The translations under genes and the position numbers were made by a program. Of a stretch of 37,482 nucleotides of DNA, positions 1 to 8,546 are shown one piece after another. The notes beneath the pieces are model-generated. The model searched no databases, was not told where the DNA came from, and was given only the letters and a program-made list of their open reading frames with translations. Source of the stretch: Alistipes sp. (GTDB lineage Bacteria; Bacteroidota; Bacteroidia; Bacteroidales; Rikenellaceae); the NCBI GenBank assembly GCA_017558115.1, contig JAFYWG010000011.1, positions 1 to 37,482 on the forward strand. Direction: 5' to 3'. The number at the start of each line of letters is the position of its first letter. The first letter of the stretch is position 1.

Positions 1-261
1 AAGATCCTTGCTGATGCACAGGCTTTGGCTGAGACTATCAACAACCTCCACCTCACTATCACTGCTAAGGCAGAGGAGGAGAAGATCTTCGGCGCTGTGA
101 CAGCTGCTGACCTTGCTGCTGCACTTCAGGAGAAGGGCATCGAGGTAGACCGCAAGAACATCACTGTAGACTCTGTTAAGACTCTTGGTGAGTTCGAGGC
201 TGTTGCTAAGCTTCACCGCGAGGTTAAGGCTACTATCAAGTTCGCTGTTGTAGCTGAGTAA
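1..261 (+). CDS. rplI: 50S ribosomal protein L9, C-terminal part
   Basis: The reading frame is open from the first base and ends in TAA at 259-261, so the 5' part of the gene lies outside the window. The 86 visible residues match the C-terminal domain of L9: an alanine- and lysine-rich helix, then the KGIEVDRKNI segment and the closing strand with VKATIKFAVVAE. L9 binds 23S rRNA at the base of the L1 stalk and helps keep the reading frame. Codons are strongly biased to GCT, GTT, ACT and AAG, as expected of a highly expressed gene. A strong terminator follows, so this is the last gene of its operon (usually rpsF-rpsR-rplI; only rplI is seen here). Confidence 0.93.
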   Translation, partial: KILADAQALAETINNLHLTITAKAEEEKIFGAVTAADLAAALQEKGIEVDRKNITVDSVKTLGEFEAVAKLHREVKATIKFAVVAE

Positions 262-296
262 TTTCGTAGATCATCCGCTTTGTGCGGTATCTATAT

Positions 297-330
297 ACTC
301 CCTGGACTTTTGTCTGGGGAGTTTTTTTTT
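297..330 (+). terminator. Rho-independent terminator of the rplI operon
   Basis: An 11-bp stem (arms beginning ACTCCC and ending GGGAGT, with two G-T wobbles) closes a TTTT loop and is followed by a run of nine T. It lies 36 bp past the rplI stop codon. Confidence 0.88.
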
Positions 331-352
331 GTGCTTTGGGGGGGGTAGGTGA

Positions 353-469
353 TTTAGGGAGTTTAGGGAATTTAAGGAATTTAGGGTATGGTAAAGTCCT
401 CCCCCACTCTAAACTCTCTAAACTCTCTAAACTCTCTAAACTCTCTAAACTCTCTAAACTCTTTACCCC
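353..469. repeat. Family A mirror-arm 9-bp repeat element, copy A1
   Basis: The left arm (353-386) is about four direct copies of a 9-bp unit close to TTTAGGGAA. The core (387-404) is followed by a right arm (405-469) of about six copies of CTCTAAACT, the reverse complement of the left-arm unit. It ends in TTTACCCCACGC, an ending nearly shared with copies A2 and A5. The core differs from the consensus GGACRACCCTCCC seen in A3-A7. The element fills most of the 475-bp gap between rplI and the next gene. Because 9 is a multiple of 3, both strands are open through it, but this is not coding. Confidence 0.85.
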
Positions 470-506
470 ACGCAAACCTAAAACACTTCATCAAAAGCCT
501 CAAAAG

Positions 507-538
507 TTTGGCAGTTTGAAAAATATTTTCTAACTTTG
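507..538 (+). promoter_or_regulatory. Bacteroidota sigma-ABfr type promoter
   Basis: TTTG at 507-510, a 20-nt spacer, then TAACTTTG at 531-538 match the -33 and -7 boxes of the main Bacteroidota sigma factor. Transcription would start near 545, leaving a leader of about 190 nt before the lipoprotein gene at 737. Confidence 0.75.
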
Positions 539-603
539 TAGTGACTTAAAAGATGGCGAAAACTCTTTAATAAACCGTTGTAACCATCTGATATTAAGCC
601 TTG

Positions 604-649
604 TATATTTGACTTTTAATTTTTAGGGAGGAGACAAGCGTCTCTACCT
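604..649 (+). promoter_or_regulatory. Leader with second -7-like box and a small hairpin
   Basis: TATATTTG at 604-611 resembles a second -7 box, but no good -33 box lies 19-21 nt upstream. Just after it, 625-649 can fold into a hairpin (GAGAC/GTCTC stem, AAGC loop, extended by AGG/CCT). Either a second promoter or a structured 5' leader of the 737 gene is possible; the sequence does not decide. Confidence 0.3.
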
Positions 650-736
650 ACGTCGTGTATATAGGCGAATGAAGTTAAAAACAGAGGAAAAACAACACAA
701 ACTTTATACAATTTTTAACTTAAAACACTCAAAACA

Positions 737-3700
737 ATGAAAAAGCTTTTATCTATTTTGGCTCTTGCGCTATGCTTCGTAGCGTGCCAGAATGAGGGCG
801 TTGAGAATGCCTCTAATGGCGGTCTCGCAAACGTTGTTCTTACAGTGGATGCTCCCGAGCTTGGCGCAACACGCGCTGATGCTGACGCAAACGCTGGTAG
901 AAACAGCGCATTTGGCGCAATCGACTTCTTCAACGATGCAGATTGGGCTAACTACGACTTGCGTTACACTCTCGAGGTGTACGATGCAAATGATGACGGT
1001 ACTGGCGAGCCCATCTACCGTGAGCGTTTGGTAAACTACTTGGATAAGTATGCTCCAACCACTTTCGACTTGCGCCTTGTTCCTAACCGCGAGTACAAGT
1101 TTGTGGTATTTGCAGACTTCGTTGAGCAGGGTTCTAAGGATGACCTCTACTACGACACTACAGATCTTCGCAACATCACTGCTAAGACTGGTGCAGAGGG
1201 TTGGAACGCAATGAACGAGGTACGCGATGCTTACTTTGTATCTGAGAATGTAGAGGTTTCTACAAGCCTTACAAAGACTCTTACATTGACTCGTCCTTTC
1301 GGTAAGGTACGTGTTATCGCTACTGACCTCGATTACATCGCTGGTTACTCAGCTCCTGGTTATGTAGAGGTTACTTACCACACTGAGGCTCTATACAAGT
1401 CATTTAACGCTATTAACGGTCAGCTCAACGCTACACCATTGGCAGGTAATGAGCTTGTTTATGGCTTCGAGGTTAAGAAGAATGCTCCCTACACTGAGGG
1501 TTATGATGCAGAGGCAAAGAACCAGACTCTCTTCGCTGACTACCTCTTCGCACGTGAGAGTCAGCAGATGCCTATCAACTTCAAGATGGCTGTTTACGAG
1601 TCTAAGGGTGGCCGTCTTATCAAGGAGACCGACTTCAACACTCAGATTCCCGTACAGCGTAACTATTTGACAACTATCACTGGTGACATCCTTACAACTC
1701 AGGCTAACATCACTATCGTTGTTAACGACGATTTCGTGGATGAGATGATCAACCCATCAATGGAGGTTGCACCTGCTGCTCCTGTTGCAACTGCAACTGC
1801 TGAGGGTAACACCGTAACTCTCACATGGGAGGCTGTTGAGGGTGCTGTTAAGTACTTCGCAGGCATTGCTGGTCAGGGTGCTGAGGAGACTACAGAGCTC
1901 ACAAAGGTTTACGAGAACCTCGCTTGGGAGACTGAGTACACATTCGTAGTATACGCAATGAGCGAGAAGGGTCTTGTAGGTGAGACTACTGAGGTTAAGG
2001 CTACTACTGGTGTTAAGCCTGCAGAGTACAAGCTCTATCTTGAGAATGCTGACAACTGGGAGAAGGTATGTGTATACGCTTGGGATGCTGAGGGTGCACA
2101 CCTCCTTGGTGAGTGGCCCGGTACTGAGATGACCGAGAAGGAGACTGTAAACGAGGTTGAGTACTTCGTATACACACTCTCTTCAGAGCTCAATGGTCAG
2201 ACTATCAACTTTAACTTCAACAACGGTAACAACGGCAAGCAGACTGCCGACATCGAGGGTGTTGTAGTTAACGATAACTACTTCTACACTAACTATGTAG
2301 AGCCCGCACAGCCATCTGGCCTCACTCTCTACCTCCAGCCTAACGCTAACTGGAAGGTTGACGACGCTCGCTTCGCTGCATACTTCTTCGGTGCTGGTGA
2401 GACTTGGGTAGACATGACACTCGTTGAAGGTGAGACTGACATCTACTCTGTAGAGGCTCCTGCAGGCTATCCTAACGTTATCTTCTGCCGTATGAACCCT
2501 GGCGCATCTGCTAACAATTGGAACAACAAGTGGAATCAGACAGGTGACCTTAAGGTTCCTACTGACGACAAGGTATTGTTCGTAGTTCCTGCAAACTCAT
2601 GGGATGGTGCAACTAATGGTTGGACTACTTATGTTGTTGCTGAGCCTGAGCCCGAGGTACTTGCAACTCCCGTTGTAAAGGCTTCTGTAGAGGGTAATGT
2701 TGTTACTTTGACTTGGGCTGCTGTAGAGGGCGCTGCTAACTACACTGTTCAGGTTGATGACGATGTTGAGGAGACTGTAAACGCTACTACTTACGTATTC
2801 GAGGGTGACTACGAGGTTGAGTACACATTCACTGTTAAGGCAATCGCTGCTGATACAACAAAGAACACTAACTCTGAGGCTGCTGTAGTTACAGCAACTA
2901 CTGAGGCTAAGCCTGTTGTAGGTCCAGCTGAGCCAGTTCTTACTGTAGCAGAGTTCTTGGCACTTACTGACGTTGTTCCTTCTGACGCTACTGCTGAGGA
3001 GATTGCTGCTGCTCCACGCTACACTTTGACAGGTACTATCACATCTTGCCCTAACACAACATATGGTAACTTCTACTTGAACGATGGTACAGGTGAGGTT
3101 CTTATCTACGGTCTTGTAGGTCCTAATGGTGAGACAAAGTACTGGGCTACATCAGGTGCTAAGGTAGGTGATGACATCACTGTTAAGACTATCCGAACTG
3201 AGTACAGCAATGCTCCACAGGGTAAGAACGCTACTTTCGTAGAGGTTAAGTCACCTGGTACTTTGGCATTCTGGTCATTCGAGGCTACATCTGCATCATT
3301 CACAGCTGCTGCAGATGCGAAGGATATCGAGGTAACTATTTACAATTCAACTGCTGATGTCGTAGCTACATCTGATAACGCACAGTTCTCTGCAACATAC
3401 GCAAATGGTGTGTTGACAGTATCAGCTCGTGAGAACACTTCATCTGATCCTATTGAGGGCAACATTACTGTAACTTGCGGTACTTTGTCACAGGTTATCA
3501 CAGTATCTCAGTTGGGAGCATCATCAGGCGATCAGACAGCTGTAGAGGCAACTATTTCTTTTGCTGACAAGGCAAACCGTACAACCTATACTACTTCACA
3601 GCAGGTATGGGAGCAGAATGGAATTACAGTGACTAACGATAAGTCATCATCAACATCGAATGTTGGCGACTACTATAATCCTGCTCGATTCTACAAGAGC

Positions 3701-3907
3701 TCTGACGTAAAGATTGAGGCACCTGGTGCAATCTTGTCTATCTCAATAAATGTTTCAGGATTGGAGTCTAAGTATGTAACACCATGGGGTACTGCAGACA
3801 ATGGTATTGTAACTATCACATTGGATGGTACATCTAATACTTATGAAATCAAAACTCTTTCAGCTCAGGCTCGCGCATACTCTATGACAGTTACTTACCT
3901 CAAGTAA
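737..3907 (+). CDS. Large modular surface lipoprotein (DUF6562-like, FN3, CBM26-like, OB-like, BACON-like)
   Basis: The 1056-residue product starts with a lipoprotein signal peptide, lipobox FVAC with Cys17. Visible modules are: residues about 25-335, resembling the DUF6562 family; FN3 at about 343-430; two starch-binding-like modules at about 431-525 (YAWDAEG...GEWPGTEM, as in CBM26) and 529-635; a second FN3 at about 642-732, related to the first (both carry a VTLTW.AVEGA motif); an OB-like domain at 735-840 (LNDGTGEVLIYG); a BACON-like domain at 842-930 ending ITVSQLG; and a C-terminal beta domain to 1056. It is probably anchored in the outer membrane and binds a polysaccharide, but no SusC/SusD gene is adjacent. 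Codon use is like rplI through most of the gene, suggesting high expression. Module names are recognised by eye and only moderately sure. Confidence 0.75.
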   Translation: MKKLLSILALALCFVACQNEGVENASNGGLANVVLTVDAPELGATRADADANAGRNSAFGAIDFFNDADWANYDLRYTLEVYDANDDGTGEPIYRERLVNYLDKYAPTTFDLRLVPNREYKFVVFADFVEQGSKDDLYYDTTDLRNITAKTGAEGWNAMNEVRDAYFVSENVEVSTSLTKTLTLTRPFGKVRVIATDLDYIAGYSAPGYVEVTYHTEALYKSFNAINGQLNATPLAGNELVYGFEVKKNAPYTEGYDAEAKNQTLFADYLFARESQQMPINFKMAVYESKGGRLIKETDFNTQIPVQRNYLTTITGDILTTQANITIVVNDDFVDEMINPSMEVAPAAPVATATAEGNTVTLTWEAVEGAVKYFAGIAGQGAEETTELTKVYENLAWETEYTFVVYAMSEKGLVGETTEVKATTGVKPAEYKLYLENADNWEKVCVYAWDAEGAHLLGEWPGTEMTEKETVNEVEYFVYTLSSELNGQTINFNFNNGNNGKQTADIEGVVVNDNYFYTNYVEPAQPSGLTLYLQPNANWKVDDARFAAYFFGAGETWVDMTLVEGETDIYSVEAPAGYPNVIFCRMNPGASANNWNNKWNQTGDLKVPTDDKVLFVVPANSWDGATNGWTTYVVAEPEPEVLATPVVKASVEGNVVTLTWAAVEGAANYTVQVDDDVEETVNATTYVFEGDYEVEYTFTVKAIAADTTKNTNSEAAVVTATTEAKPVVGPAEPVLTVAEFLALTDVVPSDATAEEIAAAPRYTLTGTITSCPNTTYGNFYLNDGTGEVLIYGLVGPNGETKYWATSGAKVGDDITVKTIRTEYSNAPQGKNATFVEVKSPGTLAFWSFEATSASFTAAADAKDIEVTIYNSTADVVATSDNAQFSATYANGVLTVSARENTSSDPIEGNITVTCGTLSQVITVSQLGASSGDQTAVEATISFADKANRTTYTTSQQVWEQNGITVTNDKSSSTSNVGDYYNPARFYKSSDVKIEAPGAILSISINVSGLESKYVTPWGTADNGIVTITLDGTSNTYEIKTLSAQARAYSMTVTYLK

Positions 3908-3932
3908 TAACTTGATTTAATCCTATATTCAA

Positions 3933-3959
3933 AGCACTCGCTTCGGCGGGTGCTTTTTT
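3933..3959 (+). terminator. Rho-independent terminator after the modular lipoprotein
   Basis: A 9-bp stem (AGCACTCGC with GCGGGTGCT, one wobble) closes a TTCG tetraloop and runs into TTTTTT. It lies 25 bp past the stop at 3907. Confidence 0.93.
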
Positions 3960-3970
3960 GTTTGGAGTTT

Positions 3971-3996
3971 TAGAGACCAGGAAGACCGAAGAGAGG
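3971..3996. repeat. Family C 9-bp repeat fragment
   Basis: About three imperfect units related to GAGACCGAA (AGAGACCAGGAAGACCGAAGAG). The same unit recurs at 27424-27521 and 36976-36999. No reverse-complement arm is seen here. Confidence 0.5.
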
Positions 3997-4011
3997 CGCG
4001 GATTATAATTA

Positions 4012-4226
4012 ACGACGAAACGGACGAACGGACAAAACGACAAATACGAACACGCTTCCCAAATGCAGTTCGCTCCCTCGTCTACTTGTCCGCTTGTCTA
4101 CTTGTCCGCTTGTCTGATTGTCTGATTGTCTGATTGTCCGCTTGTCTGTTTGTCTGCTTGTCTGTTTGTCTGTTTGTCTGTTTGTCTGCTTGTCTGTTTG
4201 TCTGTTTGTCTGTTTGTCTGCTTGTC
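4012..4226. repeat. Family B mirror-arm 8-bp repeat element, copy B1
   Basis: A left arm (4012-4045) of loose 8-bp units like GACGAACG leads into a unique core (about 4046-4080, containing CGCTTCCCAAATGCAGTTCG). Then come 18 exact-length 8-bp units (4081-4224) of the type TCTGTTTG, TCTGCTTG, TCCGCTTG and TCTGATTG, the reverse complement of the left-arm type. Three TCTGTTTG plus one TCTGCTTG form a 32-bp higher-order repeat that occurs twice. The core is nearly identical to the reverse complement of 37051-37112. It fills the gap between the terminator at 3933 and the bamD promoter. It has no spacers, so it is not a CRISPR. Confidence 0.9.
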
Positions 4227-4307
4227 GCCCATTCGCTTCCTCTTTCATTCCCCACGATGATTTTCCACAAACCACACTACTTGAGGCACAATAATTTCTG
4301 TTTTATG

Positions 4308-4338
4308 TTCGTTAATTCAAAAATATTGTGTAACTTTG
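4308..4338 (+). promoter_or_regulatory. Promoter for the bamD operon
   Basis: TAACTTTG at 4331-4338 is a good -7 box, identical to that at 531-538. The -33 position has only TTCG (4308-4311) at 19 nt. The start would be near 4345, some 30 nt before the bamD ATG. Confidence 0.6.
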
Positions 4339-4375
4339 TGCGCTTATACGCATAAGCGCAAGAAACAACAGAAAA

Positions 4376-5188
4376 ATGAAGTATATTTTTTGTTACATAC
4401 TCGCAGTTGTGGCACTTATAGGTGGCGTGGCGTGTAGCACCGTCAACAACGCCATTAAGTCGGGAGACCCCCAGTTTGCATATGAGCAGGCGTTGGAGCT
4501 ATACGACAATGGCAAGTGGGATCAGGCATCGACACTCTTCGAGGCAACGCGACACATATATATGGGTACACCACGCGAGGACTCGCTATCGTTCTACAAC
4601 GCACGCTGCAAGTTCAAGCGCCGTAACTGGGAGGATGCCTCGTCGCTACTCGACACCTATCGTCACAAGTTCGGCCGTAGCCCATTCATAGAGGAGGCCG
4701 AGGGTATGTATGCGCTATGCTACTACTACATGTCGCCACCGCCAGAGTATGACCAGACGATGACCACACAGGCGATTATCTCGATTACAGAGTTCCTATC
4801 GCGCTACCCCAACTCGGAGTATGTGGCTGAGTTCAACGACATGCTCGAGGAGCTCACAGCGCGACTTATGCAGAAGAGTTACATGAATGCCTACACATAC
4901 TACAAGATTGGCCGCTACAAGTCGGCAATCGTAGCATTCAAGAACGCCATGAAGCGCCACCCCGACTCGCCATACACCGAGCAGATGATGTACTATCAGA
5001 CAGTATCGGCATATCGCCTGGCGGAGAACTCTATCGAATCGAAACAGGTGGACCGATACCTCGCGATGCTCGACAACTACTACTCCTTCCTTGCGGAATA
5101 TCCCGAGTCGAAATACGTCAAGGAGCTCGCACGAATGGCTAAGAGCGCACGTAGCTTCCTCGATAAGAATGCCAACACCGAGGAGTAG
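4376..5188 (+). CDS. bamD: Outer membrane assembly lipoprotein BamD
   Basis: The 270-residue product has a lipoprotein signal (GVAC, Cys20) followed by helical TPR-like repeats, e.g. FAYEQALELYDNGKWDQASTLFE at about residues 34-56 and YKIGRYKSAIVAFKNAMKRHPDSPY at about 176-200. This is the BamD/YfiO layout: a periplasmic lipoprotein that binds BamA and helps insert beta-barrel proteins. Length matches Bacteroidota BamD. It is first of a four-gene rightward operon with rpoZ, coaBC and recN, an order common in Bacteroidales. Codon use is C- and G-ending, unlike the gene before it. Confidence 0.88.
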   Translation: MKYIFCYILAVVALIGGVACSTVNNAIKSGDPQFAYEQALELYDNGKWDQASTLFEATRHIYMGTPREDSLSFYNARCKFKRRNWEDASSLLDTYRHKFGRSPFIEEAEGMYALCYYYMSPPPEYDQTMTTQAIISITEFLSRYPNSEYVAEFNDMLEELTARLMQKSYMNAYTYYKIGRYKSAIVAFKNAMKRHPDSPYTEQMMYYQTVSAYRLAENSIESKQVDRYLAMLDNYYSFLAEYPESKYVKELARMAKSARSFLDKNANTEE

Positions 5189-5229
5189 CTCACAAAACAT
5201 GGATAATTAAGACAAAAACATATAGGATT

Positions 5230-5547
5230 ATGGAGATTAAGAAGAACGTTCCAAACAACACCATTACCCGCAAGTTGGTAGACCTCGACACCCCTACAGG
5301 TAACATCTACGAGAGCATCAACATCATCGCTCGTCGCGCAAACCAGATTGCTTCAGAGCTTAAGACTGAGCTCAACCGCAAGCTTGCAGACTTTTCGGCA
5401 CCCACCGACAGCTCTGTAGAGGAGACCTTCGAGAACCGCGAGCAGATTGAGATCTCACGCTACTATGAGCGTCTTCCAAAGCCCGCTATCATCGCTACTG
5501 AGGAGTTCCTCGATGGCGAGGTATACTTCCGCCACGGCGACAAGTAG
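5230..5547 (+). CDS. rpoZ: DNA-directed RNA polymerase omega subunit (Rpb6 family)
   Basis: The 105-residue product matches the Bacteroidota form of omega: TGNIYESINIIARRANQIASELK at residues about 21-43 corresponds to the conserved helix holding the beta' C-terminus, and the tail has FLDGEVYFR. Omega aids beta' folding and assembly of RNA polymerase. The leader just before the ATG, ATAGGATT, is repeated before coaBC, suggesting a shared translation-initiation context. Codons are of the highly expressed type, unlike bamD and coaBC on either side. Confidence 0.85.
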   Translation: MEIKKNVPNNTITRKLVDLDTPTGNIYESINIIARRANQIASELKTELNRKLADFSAPTDSSVEETFENREQIEISRYYERLPKPAIIATEEFLDGEVYFRHGDK

Positions 5548-5583
5548 TAGGCACACACCTTACAAACATAAAGAGATAGGATT

Positions 5584-6783
5584 ATGCAGCTCAAAGGCAA
5601 GCATATCATACTCGGCATTACCGGCAGCATAGCAGCATACAAGGCTGCTATGCTGTGCCGTCTTTTAGTGAAGGAGGGTGCCGAGGTACGTGTCATCATG
5701 ACACCACTAGCTAAGCAGTTCATCACGCCACTTACCATGGCGACACTCTCGAAACACCCCATCCTCGTGGAGTTCTTCAACCCCGAGAATGGCGAGTGGA
5801 ACTCACACGTATCGCTCGGCGAGTGGGCAGATATGCTGCTCATAGCACCCGCAACAGCCAACACATTGGCTAAGATGACTACGGGCATCGCGGACAATCT
5901 CTTGCTTACGACCTACCTCTCGGCACGCTCTGTCGTTGCCGTAGCACCAGCTATGGACCTCGATATGTATGCCCACATCACCACACAGCAGAACTTGCGT
6001 ACGCTCGCTGAGCGTGGCGTAGCCATCATCGAGCCCGCGGCAGGTGAGTTGGCAAGTGGCTTGGTGGGTAAGGGCCGCATGGCAGAGCCCGAGGAGATTG
6101 TGGAGCAGGTGAAGGCAATCCTCGGTGACAAGCAGTGTAAGAGCCTCGCAGGTAAGCGTTACTTCGTGACTGCAGGCGCTACAATCGAGGCTATAGACCC
6201 CGTGCGTTACATCACCAACCACTCTACAGGCAAGATGGGCTATGCCATTGCCGAGGAGTTGGCAAAGCGTGGTGCCGAGGTTAAGCTAATCAGTGGCCGC
6301 ACTACCCTACCCACACCCGCTGGCGTGGAGCGCGTAGATGTGCTCTCGGCAGCAGATATGTACAACGCCGCAGTCGAGGCGTGGCGCGAGGCTGATGGCG
6401 CAGTTATGTGCGCGGCCGTAGCGGACTACACACCCGCTGTCGTGGCAGACAAGAAGCTCAAGAAGTCGGACGATGACCTACGCATTGAGCTTGTGCGCAC
6501 GAAGGACATCGCCGCAGAATTGGGCAAGAACAAGGAGGGTCGCACACTTGTGGGCTTCGCCCTCGAGACCGACAACGAGGAGGCTAATGCCGAGGGTAAG
6601 CTCGAGCGTAAGAACTTCGACTTTGTGGTGCTCAACTCGTTGCGCGACAAGGGCGCAGGCTTCGCTGGCGACACCAACAAGGTGACACTCATCGACCGCA
6701 ACGGCCGCGAGGAGCATCCTCTGATGTCGAAGCGCGAGGTGGCAGCAGTCATCGTAGACAAAATTGAGAGACTAAATAAGTAA
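5584..6783 (+). CDS. coaBC: Bifunctional phosphopantothenoylcysteine decarboxylase / phosphopantothenate-cysteine ligase
   Basis: The 399-residue protein is the full CoaBC (Dfp) fusion, catalysing two successive coenzyme A steps. The N-terminal CoaC flavoprotein domain (about 1-180) shows GSIAAYKAA, SHVSLGEWAD with the catalytic His, PATANTLAKMTTGIADNLL and the PAMD loop. The CoaB domain (about 190-399) shows VTAGATIEAIDPVRYITNHSTGKMG and the KLKK motif. In the CoaC substrate flap, GELASGLVGKGRM has Ser158 where E. coli Dfp has the reactive Cys158. This may be a lineage feature; I cannot test it here. The gene lies 36 bp after rpoZ and 7 bp before recN. Confidence 0.95.
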   Translation: MQLKGKHIILGITGSIAAYKAAMLCRLLVKEGAEVRVIMTPLAKQFITPLTMATLSKHPILVEFFNPENGEWNSHVSLGEWADMLLIAPATANTLAKMTTGIADNLLLTTYLSARSVVAVAPAMDLDMYAHITTQQNLRTLAERGVAIIEPAAGELASGLVGKGRMAEPEEIVEQVKAILGDKQCKSLAGKRYFVTAGATIEAIDPVRYITNHSTGKMGYAIAEELAKRGAEVKLISGRTTLPTPAGVERVDVLSAADMYNAAVEAWREADGAVMCAAVADYTPAVVADKKLKKSDDDLRIELVRTKDIAAELGKNKEGRTLVGFALETDNEEANAEGKLERKNFDFVVLNSLRDKGAGFAGDTNKVTLIDRNGREEHPLMSKREVAAVIVDKIERLNK

Positions 6784-6790
6784 TATATAG

Positions 6791-8434
6791 ATGCTTAAGA
6801 GCTTAACGATAGAGAACTACGCCCTTATCGACTCGCTCCATGTTGAGTGGGACGAGCACCTCAACATCATCACCGGTGAGACAGGTGCGGGTAAGTCAAT
6901 CCTACTCGGTGCGCTGGGACTACTGCTTGGCGCAAAGAACGAGGGTCAGGCGACAAAGGACCTCGAGCGCAACTGCGTGGTGGAGGCAACGTTCGACATC
7001 GCGAGGCTCAACCTCGAGCATATCTTCGAGGCTAACGACATAGAGTACGAGCCTGAGGTTACAATACGCCGCGTGATAACTCCCGCGGGTAAGAGTCGCG
7101 CCTTTGTGGGCGACATGCCCGTACAGTTGGCAACACTCAAGGAGCTCGGCACACACCTCGTAGATATACACTCACAGCACCAAAACCTAATCCTCGCATC
7201 AGAGGAGTTCCGCACAACGACACTTGACACATTGGCAGGTAACGCTTCTCTCATGGAGGCATACATCGCAAAGCTCGCCGCGCTAAATGCACTACGTAGT
7301 GAGCACCGCACAATGGCTGCGGAGATGGAGGCGGCACGCAAGGATGAGGAGTGGTTGCGCTACACCGTAGAGGAGTTTCGCGCCGCGAAGCTCAAAGAGG
7401 GCGAGCAGGCTGAGACGGAGCAGATGTTAGCGACGTTGGAGAGTGCCGACCGCATTGGCGAGGCGCTAACTACGCTACGCAATGCACTGGATGATGAGGA
7501 GTTGGGTGCCCTCGTGGCACTAACACGCTCACAGCGCGAGTTGGAGGCTATAGGTGATCGCTACCCCGAGGGTGAGAGCATCGCCGAGCGCCTAAAGTCG
7601 GTTGTGGCAGAGCTTAAGGACCTGAGCACCACAGCGGCAGACGAGGCGGAGCGCATTGATGCTGACCCCGAGAAGTTGCAGAAACTCAGCGACAGGCTCA
7701 ACACCATCTACTCGCTCGAGATGAAGCACCGTGCAGAGTCGTTCGACGACCTCTTAGCTAAGGCTGCAGCCTTCGAGGCGCGACTCGCGACGATTGACAA
7801 TAGCGACACCGCACTACGCGAGCTCGAGGCACGCATCGGCGAGGCTGACAAGGAGTGTCGCACAGCAGCACACGCGCTACACGAGGCACGCGTCAAGATT
7901 GCTAAGCAGTTGGAAGAGAGCGTGGTGGCTACGCTACGCATGCTCGGCATGGAGGATGCGCAGTTTGTGGTAGATATTACCGAGACTGAAGCATATACCC
8001 CACTTGGCATGGACAATGTCGTATACCTCTTCACCGCGAATCGCACAACGAAGCCTGGTGCCGTAGAGCGCATTGCATCTGGTGGTGAGCTCTCGCGTAT
8101 AATGTTGGCACTCAAGGCACTTATCGCCGAGAAGCGCATGCTTCCCACGGTAATCTTCGACGAGATTGACACCGGCGTATCGGGTCGCATTGCCGATGCC
8201 ATGGGTGACATCATAGCACGCCTTGCTGAGTCGATGCAGATTGTAGACATCACCCACCTACCCCAGGTGGCATCGAAGAGCGGTGCACACTTTGTGGTAT
8301 ACAAGGAGGCGGGGCGCACCAACGTACGTCGCCTGGCTAAGGCGGAGCGTGTGGGTGAGATTGCGAAGATGCTCTCGGGCAGCGAGATAACAGATGCCGC
8401 ACTAAAGCAAGCAAAGATACTCTTGGGCAAATAG
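6791..8434 (+). CDS. recN: DNA repair protein RecN
   Basis: The 547-residue product is a full-length SMC-like ATPase of double-strand break repair. Walker A GETGAGKS is at residues 29-36. Long helical coiled-coil arms fill the middle (about 150-370). The ABC signature ASGGELSRIMLALKALI and Walker B TVIFDEIDTGVSG follow, then DITHLPQVAS. The ATG is 7 bp past the coaBC stop, so translation is probably coupled. It is the last gene of the operon; the terminator at 8488 follows. Confidence 0.96.
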   Translation: MLKSLTIENYALIDSLHVEWDEHLNIITGETGAGKSILLGALGLLLGAKNEGQATKDLERNCVVEATFDIARLNLEHIFEANDIEYEPEVTIRRVITPAGKSRAFVGDMPVQLATLKELGTHLVDIHSQHQNLILASEEFRTTTLDTLAGNASLMEAYIAKLAALNALRSEHRTMAAEMEAARKDEEWLRYTVEEFRAAKLKEGEQAETEQMLATLESADRIGEALTTLRNALDDEELGALVALTRSQRELEAIGDRYPEGESIAERLKSVVAELKDLSTTAADEAERIDADPEKLQKLSDRLNTIYSLEMKHRAESFDDLLAKAAAFEARLATIDNSDTALRELEARIGEADKECRTAAHALHEARVKIAKQLEESVVATLRMLGMEDAQFVVDITETEAYTPLGMDNVVYLFTANRTTKPGAVERIASGGELSRIMLALKALIAEKRMLPTVIFDEIDTGVSGRIADAMGDIIARLAESMQIVDITHLPQVASKSGAHFVVYKEAGRTNVRRLAKAERVGEIAKMLSGSEITDAALKQAKILLGK

Positions 8435-8487
8435 TCCAGGAGTTTTTTGCATCATTACCCATTGGTAATACGTTGCTTGCAAAGAAA

Positions 8488-8514
8488 AACCTCCCGAGTC
8501 TCCTCGGGAGGTTT
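8488..8514. terminator. Bidirectional terminator between recN and the FKBP genes
   Basis: An 11-bp perfect stem (AACCTCCCGAG with CTCGGGAGGTT, loop TCTC) lies between convergent genes. The minus strand has TTTTTCTTTG after the stem; the plus strand has a short TTT. It can serve both recN and the leftward operon. Confidence 0.9.
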
Positions 8515-8546
8515 AATTGTACTACTTGTTTATGTAACTATCTCAA

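Noticed and set aside
353..469. Telomere-like TTTAGGG repeats
   Set aside because: Units are 9 bp, mirrored around a core and internal to a chromosome; resemblance to plant telomere repeats is coincidental.
236..533. Open frames with SLESLESLE and KLSKLSKLS repeats on both strands
   Set aside because: They are translations of the 9-bp repeat A1 and its surroundings; a unit length divisible by three keeps frames open. No start context or family match.
4081..4224. Possible CRISPR array
   Set aside because: The 8-bp units are back to back with no spacers, and no cas genes are present.
4009..4355. Open frames with TDKQTNRQ and CLFVCLSV repeats
   Set aside because: Low-complexity translations of the 8-bp repeat B1 on both strands.
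7708..8430. Leftward 240-residue frame opposite recN
   Set aside because: Antisense to the conserved RecN C-terminal ATPase motifs, Ser/Ala-rich, no recognisable domain.
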